A model generated the notes under the pieces. It worked only from the letters and a program-made list of their open reading frames with translations. It searched no databases and was not told where the DNA came from. From the NCBI GenBank assembly GCA_019307165.1, contig JAFDKD010000026.1, forward strand, positions 1 to 12,890: a DNA stretch of 12,890 nucleotides, written 5' to 3'. Of this stretch, positions 6,516 to 12,890 are shown piece by piece. The first letter of the stretch is position 1. Every line of letters starts with the position of its first letter. A program made the translations under genes and the position numbers. This stretch comes from Deltaproteobacteria bacterium. GTDB lineage: Bacteria > Desulfobacterota > DSM-4660 > Desulfatiglandales > Desulfatiglandaceae.

Positions 6516-7394
6516 ATGAATTTACAGGGATTTATTATTCAACTCCTGAGCGGGTTGAGCGTGGGCATGGTCATCTTCCTTATTGCCGTCGGACTGTCCC
6601 TCATCTTCGGGACCCTGAAGGTTCTCAACCTGTCTCACGCGGCGCTCTACATGCTGGGGGCCTATCTCTGCTTCTGGCTCAGTTCCATGCTCAGTCAGTT
6701 CAGCGGCTCCTTCTGGATAAGCCTGCTGATCGCCCCGGTTCTGGTGGCCCTGTTCGGCGGTTTTCTGGAGGTGCTGCTGCTGCGACGCATCTACGACCGG
6801 GAGATGCTGGAGCAATTCCTTTTGACCTTCGCGCTGATCCTGATCATCGGGGACCTGTGCAAGCTGGGCTGGGGGGTGGATTACCACATCGTGGATACGC
6901 CATGGCCGCTCGACGCCCCCGTTATCATCAAGGGATTGATCTTCCCTCGCTACAATCTTTTCCTGATACTGTTCGGTCCCCTGCTTTACGCCGGTCTGTG
7001 GTCGCTCATTCGTTACACCCGCCTGGGAAGCATCATTCGCGCAGTCACGCACAACCGGGAGATGGCCAACGCCCTGGGCGTTAATGTCCCCTATGTGTAC
7101 ACCGGCGTCTTCATGCTGGGGTGCTGGCTGGCCGGACTGGGAGGGGCCCTTGTAGCGCCCATGGCGGCGGTCATGCCCGGCATGGATGCGGTCGTGCTCA
7201 TCGACTGCTTCATCATCGTGGTCATCGGCGGGCTGGGAAGCCTCTCCGGCGCCTTTCTCGGCTCGATCATCTTCGGTCTGGTCACGGCCTTCGGCATTCT
7301 GGTCGCCCCACGGCTGGCCATTGCCTTTGGATTCATCCTGATGATCGTGGTCCTGATCATACGGCCCTGGGGCCTCATGGGAAAACCTGAATAA
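6516..7394 (+). CDS. livH: LivH-type ABC transporter permease
   Basis: This 292-residue inner-membrane protein is one half of the translocation channel. It contains about eight hydrophobic segments and the family hallmark GLSLIFGTLKVLNLSHAALY (residues about 24-43), followed by MLGAYLCFW. A later ALGVNVPYVYTGVFMLGCWL stretch corresponds to the cytoplasmic loop that docks on the ATPases, and VLIDCFIIVVIGGLGSLSGA is typical of LivH. The ribosome site is AGAGG at 6506-6510. The stop overlaps the livM start by one base (TAATG), implying coupled translation. The assignment to the family is secure; branched-chain amino acid transport is not implied. Confidence 0.92.
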   Translation: MNLQGFIIQLLSGLSVGMVIFLIAVGLSLIFGTLKVLNLSHAALYMLGAYLCFWLSSMLSQFSGSFWISLLIAPVLVALFGGFLEVLLLRRIYDREMLEQFLLTFALILIIGDLCKLGWGVDYHIVDTPWPLDAPVIIKGLIFPRYNLFLILFGPLLYAGLWSLIRYTRLGSIIRAVTHNREMANALGVNVPYVYTGVFMLGCWLAGLGGALVAPMAAVMPGMDAVVLIDCFIIVVIGGLGSLSGAFLGSIIFGLVTAFGILVAPRLAIAFGFILMIVVLIIRPWGLMGKPE

Positions 7395-8356
7395 TGGATT
7401 CATCGAACGCTCAAACTTCAATGGTAAAGAGGGGCGGCATTGCGGCGGCGGTCGCCCTGTTCGCGATTCTGCCCCTTTTTCTGGGCCCTGGCACCTTGAG
7501 CCTGGTCAATGAAATGCTCATCATGGGGGTAGCGGCCTCCGGGCTCAACCTTATGATGGGCTACGCGGGCATGGTCTCCTTCGGCCCTTCCGGGCTTTAC
7601 GTGGTGGGCGCCTATACCACGGCCCTGATCCTCATCTATACCGGGATACCGTTTGGGTTCGCCCTGGTCGCCGGCCCCCTGATGGCCGGGCTTGTCTCCA
7701 TTGTGGTGGGATGGTTCTGCGTCCGGCTGACCCATGTCTATTTCTCGCTGCTGACCCTGGCCTTCTCCCAGATCATCCACACCATCATCTTCGGATGGTA
7801 CAGCTTTACCAGGGGGGACGACGGCATTGTGGAGATACGGATCCCCGCATTCCTTGAGCCCATTTCGCACTACTACTATTTCAGCCTGGTTGTCGTCTGC
7901 ATCAGCTTGGCGTTCATGTGGATGATCGTCAAGTCGCCCTTCGGCAAGACGCTTCAGGCCCTGAGGGAGAACCCCGAGCGCACGGAATTCATCGGCATTC
8001 ATGTGCGCCGCTATCAACTGGCGGCCTTTGTGTTGTCGGGCTTCTTTCTGGGCGTGGCGGGCGCCTTGTACTGCGGGTTCAGCCGCAGCGTTTTCCCGGA
8101 TTTCGGCGACATCATGAAATCCACGGAAATGCTGGTGGTCTGCCTTCTCGGGGGCATCTACCATTTTCTGGGGCCCATGGTGGGAGCCGTGGCGTATATG
8201 TTCCTGGACAAGGCCATTTCAAGCTACACCCAATACTGGCCCCTGGTCCTGGGGATCGTGATCATTTCGCTCCTCATATTTCTACGGGGCGGCATTGTGG
8301 GATTCACCGTGGACAGGTTCAACACACTGAAAAATAGGAAAGTCCGAGGCAGGTAA
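7394..8356 (+). CDS. livM: LivM-type ABC transporter permease
   Basis: The 320-residue product is the second permease of the transporter. Hallmarks are GLNLMMGYAGMVSFGPSGLY near residues 50-70, the TRGDDGIVEI motif that aligns with the family's TGGxDG segment, and ALRENPERTEFIGIHVRRYQ, the loop expected to contact the ATPases. Multiple hydrophobic segments span the protein and the C-terminus ends in a basic tail (NTLKNRKVRGR). It overlaps livH by one base and stops two bases before livG, whose ribosome site lies inside the end of this gene. Confidence 0.92.
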   Translation: MDSSNAQTSMVKRGGIAAAVALFAILPLFLGPGTLSLVNEMLIMGVAASGLNLMMGYAGMVSFGPSGLYVVGAYTTALILIYTGIPFGFALVAGPLMAGLVSIVVGWFCVRLTHVYFSLLTLAFSQIIHTIIFGWYSFTRGDDGIVEIRIPAFLEPISHYYYFSLVVVCISLAFMWMIVKSPFGKTLQALRENPERTEFIGIHVRRYQLAAFVLSGFFLGVAGALYCGFSRSVFPDFGDIMKSTEMLVVCLLGGIYHFLGPMVGAVAYMFLDKAISSYTQYWPLVLGIVIISLLIFLRGGIVGFTVDRFNTLKNRKVRGR

Positions 8357-8358
8357 CC

Positions 8359-9096
8359 ATGTTTCGCGTTGAACACGTCACAAAATCCTTTGGCGGGCTC
8401 ATGGCCGTGAGCGATGTCTCTTTTGAGTTGAAAAAGGGAGAACTCAGCTCCATCATCGGACCCAACGGCGCGGGAAAAACCACCCTGTTCAACCTCTTGA
8501 CCGGTCATATCAAGCCCGATGAGGGACGAATCGCCTTCGAAGGCAAGGAAATCACCGACCTTTCCCCCCACGAGATATGCAAGAGGGGCATTGGAAGGTC
8601 TTTTCAGCGGACCAACATATTTCCCCGACTCAGCGCCTTTGACAACGTTCAGGTCGCCCTCATATCATGGCAGCGGAAAAGCAGGAACATTTTCCTGAAA
8701 TCCGACAGGCTGTTGAGGGAAGAGACCAACGATATCCTGGACAGCATCGGACTGGGAAACAAAAAGGAGACCACCGCCGGCCTGCTTGCCCACGGCGACC
8801 AGCGGCTTCTGGAAATCGGCATCACCCTGGGCACCCACCCGATGCTCATCCTTCTGGATGAGCCCACCGCGGGCATGAGTCCGGAGGAATCGAACAAAAC
8901 CGTGGAACTGGTTCGAAAGCTGGTCCGGGAGATGGGGCTGACCCTTCTGTTTATCGAGCATGACATGAGCGTCGTATTCGGCATATCCGAAAAAATCCGG
9001 GTCATGCACATGGGCTCGGTCATGGCCGAAGGGAGCCCGGAAGAAATCAGGGCCAACGACGATGTGCAGCGCATCTACCTGGCCGAGGAAGACTGA
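8359..9096 (+). CDS. livG: LivG-type ABC transporter ATPase
   Basis: This 245-residue cytoplasmic ATPase energises the permease pair. The Walker A motif GPNGAGKT is at residues 34-41, the Q-loop region is RSFQRTNIF, Walker B LILLDEPTAGM has Asp167 and Glu168, and the H-loop is His201 in FIEHDMS. The signature motif reads LAHGD (143-147) in place of LSGGQ; Ala at position two is common in LivG proteins, while Asp in the last position is less usual. The usual LivG insert with EE-rich ends is of normal length. The stop overlaps the next start by one base (TGATG). Confidence 0.93.
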   Translation: MFRVEHVTKSFGGLMAVSDVSFELKKGELSSIIGPNGAGKTTLFNLLTGHIKPDEGRIAFEGKEITDLSPHEICKRGIGRSFQRTNIFPRLSAFDNVQVALISWQRKSRNIFLKSDRLLREETNDILDSIGLGNKKETTAGLLAHGDQRLLEIGITLGTHPMLILLDEPTAGMSPEESNKTVELVRKLVREMGLTLLFIEHDMSVVFGISEKIRVMHMGSVMAEGSPEEIRANDDVQRIYLAEED

Positions 9097-9794
9097 TGTT
9101 ACTGAAACTCGACAGGATCAACACCTTCTACGGGATCAGCCATATCCTTTTCGATGTGTCCATGGAAATCGACCAGGGCGAGGTGGTCTGCATTCTCGGA
9201 AGAAACGGGGTGGGCAAGACCACCACCATCCGGAGCATCATGGGACTCACGCCCAGCCGGTCCGGAGACATCCTTTTTCAAGGCAAGCCCATACGAAAAA
9301 AACGCCCCTTTGAAATCGCCCGGATGGGCCTCGGATTCGTGCCCGAGGACCGCGTGATTTTTCCTGACCTGACCATAAAAGAAAATCTGGAAATGGGCTT
9401 GAGCAGCGGCGGAAAAGGCCTCTGGTCCTTTGACAAGGTCTACACCATGTTCCCCATCCTCGAAAAACGTCAAACCCAGATGGGCGGCACCCTGTCGGGG
9501 GGGGAGCAGCAGATGCTCACCATCGCCCGGACGCTCATGGGCAACCCCAAGCTCCTCCTGCTGGATGAACCCTCCGAAGGTCTCTCTCCCTTGGTTATGA
9601 AGGAACTGGGCCTCCAGGTACGCACGCTTAAGGACGAGGGCATGCCCATCCTGCTCTCGGAGCAGAATTCCGGTTTTGTACTCAAAATGTCCGACCGCGC
9701 CTATATACTTGAAAAGGGGGAAGTTCGGTGGGAAGGAAACGTCAGCACCCTCAATGAACAGCCGGATATCCTGAAGACTTATCTCGGAGTGTAA
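9096..9794 (+). CDS. livF: LivF-type ABC transporter ATPase
   Basis: The 232-residue second ATPase completes the heterodimer. Walker A is GRNGVGKTT at 35-43, the signature LSGGE is at 133-137 followed by QQMLTIARTL, and Walker B LLLLDEPSEGLSP has Asp157 and Glu158. The switch region reads LLSEQNSGF, with Gln where most ABC ATPases have His; this is normal for LivF. Start is fixed by the one-base overlap with livG. It is the last gene of the tightly packed transporter block; ligase 2 follows after a 104-nt gap. Confidence 0.93.
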   Translation: MLLKLDRINTFYGISHILFDVSMEIDQGEVVCILGRNGVGKTTTIRSIMGLTPSRSGDILFQGKPIRKKRPFEIARMGLGFVPEDRVIFPDLTIKENLEMGLSSGGKGLWSFDKVYTMFPILEKRQTQMGGTLSGGEQQMLTIARTLMGNPKLLLLDEPSEGLSPLVMKELGLQVRTLKDEGMPILLSEQNSGFVLKMSDRAYILEKGEVRWEGNVSTLNEQPDILKTYLGV

Positions 9795-9825
9795 AGAATC
9801 CGGGCCCATAGGATCCAGCCTTGGC

Positions 9826-9852
9826 TTGACCGGCATAACTCCCAGGTATAGC
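9826..9852 (+). promoter_or_regulatory. Weak candidate promoter before ligase 2
   Basis: TTGACC (9826-9831) and TATAGC (9847-9852) resemble -35 and -10 boxes but with only 15 bp between them. Two direct repeats lie around it: CCATAGGA at 9806-9813 and 9852-9859, and TTGACC at 9826-9831 and 9862-9867. Ligase 2 may have its own start of transcription, or may simply be read through from livF. Confidence 0.25.
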
Positions 9853-9863
9853 CATAGGAACTT

Positions 9864-9886
9864 GACCACGCCCTTGGAACGTGGTC
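9864..9886 (+). promoter_or_regulatory. Hairpin immediately upstream of ligase 2
   Basis: GACCACG (9864-9870) and CGTGGTC (9880-9886) pair perfectly across a 9-nt loop. It ends 12 nt before ATG 9899, and the in-frame GTG 9881 lies within the right arm. No good ribosome site is visible, so this hairpin may influence translation. Confidence 0.4.
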
Positions 9887-9898
9887 TCATTGAACGCA

Positions 9899-11413
9899 AT
9901 GAATTTAGCCGAATTTCTGACCCATACCGCAGACCGTATCCCGGACCATCCGGCCATTTTGTTTGAAGGGCGGTCCGTAAGCTTCGCAGAAATGAACCAA
10001 AGGGTGGACGCGCTGGCCCATGGGCTCAAACGTGGGGGTTTGCGGACCGGGGACGTGTGCGTCCTGATGATGCCCAGTTCTTTGGATTGGGCCCTTGCCT
10101 ATTATGCCCTGGCCAAGTTGGGCGCGGTGGTGGTCCCGGTGAATTTTCTTTACCGCCGCGGAGAACTTGAACACATATTCAAGGATTCGGGTGCGCGGGC
10201 CTTTATCGGGCACGAGGACTATCTGGAAGAGCCTTTAAAGGTCATGGACGCCCTGCCTCGCATGGATATGCGCATATCGGCCGGAAATGACGCGCCCGGC
10301 GGTTTTGTCTCGCTGGCGGACCTGCCCGTGGATGAAGACGGACCCTTCCCCATTGTACCCACCGACCCTGACGACCCGTTTGCCGTTATCTACACCAGCG
10401 GGACGACCGGACTTCCCAAGGGCGCCGTCCTCACCCACAAAGGCCTTATGAGTGACGTGGTGGAGGTGTCGCGGGTGCGTCACACGGAACCCGATGACAT
10501 TGTGCTGAGTGTATTGCCTCTCTTTCATATCTACGGCCAGACCCATTCATTGAATATCTCCATCTATCTTGGACTGACCATCCACATGTGGACCGGTTTT
10601 GACGCCGAGACGGTCATGAAAGCCATTGAGGAGGAAAAAAGCACAATCCTCTATGCCGTACCCACCATGGTGAACCGCCTGGTGGAGTTGGCGGCTGACA
10701 GTCCTCCCGCACGATCGGGCCTCCGCTTTGTGATTTCCGGGGGCGCCTCTCTCCCGGTGGAAGTGCTGTACCGTTTTGAAAAGGCATTCAACGCGACCAT
10801 ATATGAAAGCTACGGCTTGACGGAGTTCTCCCCCACGTGCGTGGAAAACCCTTTTGGCAGGCCCACGCGGCCCGGGTCCATCGGTGTGCCCATTCCTCCG
10901 TTCAAAGTCCGCGTTGTGGATGAAGACGATACGGATGTTCCCGTGGGTGATGTGGGCGAACTAATCGTTTCCGGATCAGCCGTCATGAAGGAATATCTCA
11001 ATCAACCGGAAGCCACGGCCCGGGCGCTTCGCGGGGGGTGGCTTCACACGGGCGACCTGGCGCGGATGGATGAAGACGGGTATATCTACATCGTCGACCG
11101 AAAGAAGGACATGATCATTCGAGGGGGGTACAACATCTATCCGCGGGAAATCGAGGAAGTGCTCTACACCCATTCAGGCATATCCGAGGCCGCCGTCATG
11201 GGCATCCCGCACGCCGATCTTGGAGAGGAAATCGCGGCGGTGATTGTGCTCAAACCCGGTGTGGATGTGACCGAGGATCAACTGCGGCAGTATGTAAGAG
11301 ACAGGGTCGCGCCCTACAAATACCCCCGCGTGATCCGGTTCATGGATGAACTGCCGAAGACGGCCGCGGGGAAAATTTTCAAGCGAGGGATCACCCTGGA
11401 AGAATCGATCTGA
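9899..11413 (+). CDS. AMP-forming acyl-CoA ligase 2 (ANL superfamily)
   Basis: This 504-residue enzyme is predicted to form acyl-CoA from acid, ATP and CoA. YTSGTTGLPKG begins at Tyr165; SYGLTEFSP, LHTGDLAR, the hinge DRKKDMIIRGGYNIYPREIEE and the A10 motif KTAAGKIFK with Lys492 are all in place. GYNIYPREIEEVLY is typical of class I fatty-acid and FadD13-like ligases, in contrast to the GGENISSLEVE wording of ligase 1, so the two are not a recent duplication and may differ in substrate. ATG 9899 gives the family-typical N-terminus NLAEFLTHTADRIPDHPAIL. No clear Shine-Dalgarno precedes it; GTG 9881 and TTG 9890 are in-frame alternatives. It ends the plus-strand cluster and converges with the minus-strand nucleotidyltransferase gene 77 bp away. 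Confidence 0.9.
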   Translation: MNLAEFLTHTADRIPDHPAILFEGRSVSFAEMNQRVDALAHGLKRGGLRTGDVCVLMMPSSLDWALAYYALAKLGAVVVPVNFLYRRGELEHIFKDSGARAFIGHEDYLEEPLKVMDALPRMDMRISAGNDAPGGFVSLADLPVDEDGPFPIVPTDPDDPFAVIYTSGTTGLPKGAVLTHKGLMSDVVEVSRVRHTEPDDIVLSVLPLFHIYGQTHSLNISIYLGLTIHMWTGFDAETVMKAIEEEKSTILYAVPTMVNRLVELAADSPPARSGLRFVISGGASLPVEVLYRFEKAFNATIYESYGLTEFSPTCVENPFGRPTRPGSIGVPIPPFKVRVVDEDDTDVPVGDVGELIVSGSAVMKEYLNQPEATARALRGGWLHTGDLARMDEDGYIYIVDRKKDMIIRGGYNIYPREIEEVLYTHSGISEAAVMGIPHADLGEEIAAVIVLKPGVDVTEDQLRQYVRDRVAPYKYPRVIRFMDELPKTAAGKIFKRGITLEESI

Positions 11414-11490
11414 ACGAAATTCGACGGAGACGTTCGAACTGGGCCCGCTTCGAGAAACCTGACAGCAATCCATGGTTGTAAAGCGGCCGG

Positions 11491-11964
11491 CTATTTCTCC
11501 TCAAGCGTATCCAATCGCTCGGCCTCCTTTAACTTTACCACATCAATCTTGTCTTGCGGCCTCCCACTAGCTTTTTTTGCCAGGATCAGGTCAGATCTCG
11601 AAATAAACGGAATCTTAAAGTCTTCCAATTCAACCACCTCACGGTCATTCCATGCCTCTTCAAACTCGACTCCCGGAATCGACATCATGATATCGACCCG
11701 CAAAGGTGGTCTCCCCATTTGATAGAAGTAATCTTTTTGGGTGAAGTCATTTGCAGTAAGATTTGCCAGCGGTGCGCCGAATTCCTTCAATGCCGTGTAT
11801 ACCGCATCTGCATTCTCGCGGTCAATCGCTATCCATATATCAAGATCTTTGGTGAATCGCGGCTCGCTGTATTTCATCACTGCGTAACCACCTACAATCA
11901 TATAGCGGATCTCATGCTTTTCGAAAAGATTCAACAGTTCTTTGAAGTCGGAACTGGTCAGCAT
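11491..11964 (-). CDS. Small nucleotidyltransferase (AbiEii/DUF6036-like)
   Basis: The 157-residue protein has the core of the DNA polymerase beta-like nucleotidyltransferase fold. GGYAV begins at Gly25-Gly26, TKDLDIWI supplies Asp40 and Asp42, and LRVDIMMSIPG supplies Asp91, so all three metal-binding carboxylates appear present and the enzyme may be active. This family is often annotated as AbiEii-like or DUF6036; some relatives act as toxins or as antitoxins that modify a partner, and others have no known role. GAGGTG sits just before ATG 11964; the GTG at 11970 falls inside that site and is less likely. The gene overlaps the upstream 65-residue reading frame by 53 bp in another frame, suggesting coupled expression. 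GC content is visibly lower than in the operon it converges on, which fits horizontal transfer. Confidence 0.8.
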   Translation of the reverse strand: MLTSSDFKELLNLFEKHEIRYMIVGGYAVMKYSEPRFTKDLDIWIAIDRENADAVYTALKEFGAPLANLTANDFTQKDYFYQMGRPPLRVDIMMSIPGVEFEEAWNDREVVELEDFKIPFISRSDLILAKKASGRPQDKIDVVKLKEAERLDTLEEK

Positions 11965-12109
11965 TTTCACCTCGAATCAAAAAGTAGTCATGCAACATTT
12001 CCCATACTGCCTCGAAAATGACCCGATCGCCTTGTGATTGCCAGAAGCGAATGTCGAATGACCGACTGTCATCAATGACACGCTGGAATTTTTCCTCTAT
12101 TGTTCGCAT
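11912..12109 (-). CDS. Small conserved-looking protein upstream of the nucleotidyltransferase
   Basis: The 65-residue product is mostly charged and amphipathic (RTIEEKFQRVIDDSRSFDIR, then FWQSQGDRVIFEAVWEML). It has no signal peptide, membrane segment or Cys pair, and I do not recognise a characterised domain. AGGAG lies at good spacing before the ATG ending at 12109. Its 3' end overlaps the nucleotidyltransferase start by 53 bp. I recall similar short proteins beside such nucleotidyltransferases but cannot verify this here. A partner, antitoxin or substrate of the enzyme is the natural guess, and it remains a guess. The gene starts 84 bp after the MazF-like gene, so all four minus-strand genes could share a transcript. 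Confidence 0.65.
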   Translation of the reverse strand: MRTIEEKFQRVIDDSRSFDIRFWQSQGDRVIFEAVWEMLHDYFLIRGENADQFRLQRTVESFRKA

Positions 12110-12193
12110 GTGCTCTCCTGCCCAAGATCCGGCACAATATGAGCGATGTCAGATTCCTGCCCACACTTTCACCAGGATTATTCCGTTCCTGTT

Positions 12194-12505
12194 TCAGATA
12201 TCGAGGGCAAATCGAATTGCCCGCCCCACATCAGCCATCTTTGTCGGAGGCAGGGATGAGATCAATGGACCAATTTTTCCTTTCGAAACAGTTTGCAGAT
12301 GGTCGCAATTGACGGTGCAATCCCGGGGCATGCCTTCATCTCTCGATAGAAATACCTCTGACGGTATATCGCGTACCGTACCTGTAATGGGCGCGACGGT
12401 TACCTCCCCCAGATATTCCAACACGGAATCTCTGGTCAGGACAAGAACCGGCCTCTTTTTGTCCGGACGGGCAAACTTGTACCAGCGAATTTCACCATGT
12501 TTCAT
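12194..12505 (-). CDS. mazF: MazF/PemK-family toxin endoribonuclease
   Basis: The 103-residue protein matches the MazF/PemK fold, whose members cleave single-stranded RNA at short motifs and arrest growth when free of antitoxin. It opens with GEIRWYKF, continues with KRPVLVLTRDS, then VTVAPITGTVRDIPSEV, and has the late VNCDHLQTVSKGKIG segment. Arg18 and Thr41 sit where the catalytic Arg and Thr lie in characterised MazF proteins (Arg25 and Thr48 in Bacillus subtilis MazF), so it looks intact. The start overlaps the antitoxin stop by four bases (ATGA), the usual coupled arrangement with antitoxin first. Cleavage specificity cannot be predicted from sequence. Confidence 0.9.
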   Translation of the reverse strand: MKHGEIRWYKFARPDKKRPVLVLTRDSVLEYLGEVTVAPITGTVRDIPSEVFLSRDEGMPRDCTVNCDHLQTVSKGKIGPLISSLPPTKMADVGRAIRFALDI

Positions 12506-12735
12506 TCATCACCCCAAGCCTGCTCCGTTTCCCAAACCGAAAACTCGTCAACAGCAGCCGGGCGTCGTTCGTACCCTTGGCGGTGCTTGCGCTCAAGCTC
12601 CATAAAGCTGTAGCGGGCAAGTGCCTCACGGAGCGCTTTTCGCGTGAAGGCGGAACGACTTGTACGAAGCTGTCTCGAAACACGGTCAACCGCTTTGACA
12701 AGATCTTCATCAAGCGTCATCTGAACGGTTTTCAT
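12502..12735 (-). CDS. Ribbon-helix-helix antitoxin partner of MazF
   Basis: The 77-residue protein has an N-terminal ribbon-helix-helix DNA-binding domain (strand KTVQMTLDE, then helices DLVKAVDRVSRQL and SRSAFTRKALREALARY) and an acidic, aromatic tail (EFSVWETEQAWGDE) of the kind that wraps MazF. It should neutralise the toxin and repress its own promoter. The start ATG ending at 12735 has GGAGGT just upstream. A longer frame from 12777 is ruled out in practice because that codon overlaps the -10 region. The stop overlaps the toxin start by four bases. Confidence 0.88.
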   Translation of the reverse strand: MKTVQMTLDEDLVKAVDRVSRQLRTSRSAFTRKALREALARYSFMELERKHRQGYERRPAAVDEFSVWETEQAWGDE

Positions 12736-12758
12736 ACCACCTCCGAAATGTGGGTTGG

Positions 12759-12768
12759 TATAGCTATA
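12759..12768. promoter_or_regulatory. Candidate autoregulatory operator TATAGCTATA
   Basis: This perfect 10-bp palindrome overlaps the -10 box and the expected transcription start of the antitoxin-toxin operon. Ribbon-helix-helix antitoxins commonly bind such palindromes as dimers or tetramers. Binding here is inference from position. Confidence 0.45.
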
Positions 12769-12794
12769 ATAATCCACATTTCATTCAATGTCAA
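12766..12794 (-). promoter_or_regulatory. Sigma-70 promoter of the antitoxin-toxin operon
   Basis: On the minus strand TTGACA (12794-12789) is followed after exactly 17 bp by TATTAT (12771-12766), one mismatch from consensus. The predicted start of transcription is near 12759, about 24 nt before the antitoxin ATG and just ahead of its ribosome site. It is the best promoter in the window. Confidence 0.75.
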
Positions 12795-12890
12795 ATCCAT
12801 CCGTTATAGTACGATTAGGAATTCTACGAGCTGAACGCAGGGTTTTCTACTCTCCAGTTTAAACGGTTTGTGTAGTCGCTGCCATTTAAT

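Noticed and set aside
5552..6517. Minus-strand open frame opposite the binding-protein gene
   Set aside because: It is a shadow of a gene with a clear signal peptide and family motifs, with no ribosome site or recognisable product.
6522..7421. Minus-strand open frame opposite livH, highly charged product
   Set aside because: The charged composition is the reverse complement of hydrophobic membrane-segment codons; livH is unambiguous.
11414..11490. Possible terminator between the convergent ligase 2 and nucleotidyltransferase genes
   Set aside because: GTTCGAAC (11432-11439) is a short palindrome, but no stable stem with a T-run is visible on either strand.
11554..12021. Plus-strand open frame across the nucleotidyltransferase region
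   Set aside because: The minus-strand product retains Gly-Gly, Asp-x-Asp and a third Asp in order; the plus-strand frame has no domain and no ribosome site.
12018..12605. Plus-strand open frame of 195 codons across the toxin-antitoxin genes
   Set aside because: The minus-strand MazF and ribbon-helix-helix proteins are recognisable and have promoter and ribosome sites; the opposite frame is a shadow.

Overview
The window looks like chromosomal DNA from a mesophilic, GC-rich Gram-negative bacterium, most likely a Desulfobacterota (deltaproteobacterial) fatty-acid or aromatic-acid degrader. This is an inference from gene content (MaoC hydratase, a roughly 600-residue acyl-CoA dehydrogenase, two acyl-CoA ligases and a Liv-type ABC transporter in one run) and from the intergenic GTCATTCCCCGC-type hairpin repeats. 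No rRNA, tRNA or other taxonomic marker is present, so the assignment is tentative.

Layout. (a) 1-1007: no intact gene. A minus-strand reading frame at 181-378 is an enoyl-CoA hydratase that appears to have lost its whole middle. Upstream of it lies 630 bp of repeat-rich spacer with three in-register heptamer arrays and a cluster of GC-rich hairpins, part of which resembles a small MITE. (b) 1008-11413: a plus-strand catabolic and transport cluster. In order it holds a MaoC/(R)-hydratase, an AcdA/DmdC-like acyl-CoA dehydrogenase, AMP-forming acyl-CoA ligase 1, a periplasmic substrate-binding protein, two Liv-type permeases, two Liv-type ATPases and acyl-CoA ligase 2. The permease and ATPase genes overlap by 1 nt or sit 2 nt apart. 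The main gaps (1437-1596, 4993-5164, 6395-6515, 9795-9898) each carry an inverted repeat. (c) 11491-12795: a lower-GC minus-strand stretch that converges on the cluster. It holds a MazF/PemK toxin with a ribbon-helix-helix antitoxin, behind a near-consensus promoter. Downstream is a pair made of an uncharacterised 65-residue protein and a small nucleotidyltransferase whose reading frames overlap.

How the genes may work together. The binding protein and LivHMGF-type components would import a small carboxylate or amino-acid-like compound. The ligases would make its CoA thioester, the dehydrogenase would introduce the alpha,beta double bond, and the MaoC protein would hydrate it. No 3-hydroxyacyl-CoA dehydrogenase, thiolase, ETF or regulator lies in the window, so the pathway must be completed elsewhere and the substrate cannot be named. 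The toxin-antitoxin stretch is probably an unrelated accessory insertion beside the operon.

I see no clearly unprecedented system. The least explained items are the small-protein/nucleotidyltransferase pair, the structured leader before the dehydrogenase gene, the long palindrome before the binding-protein gene, and the heptamer arrays.
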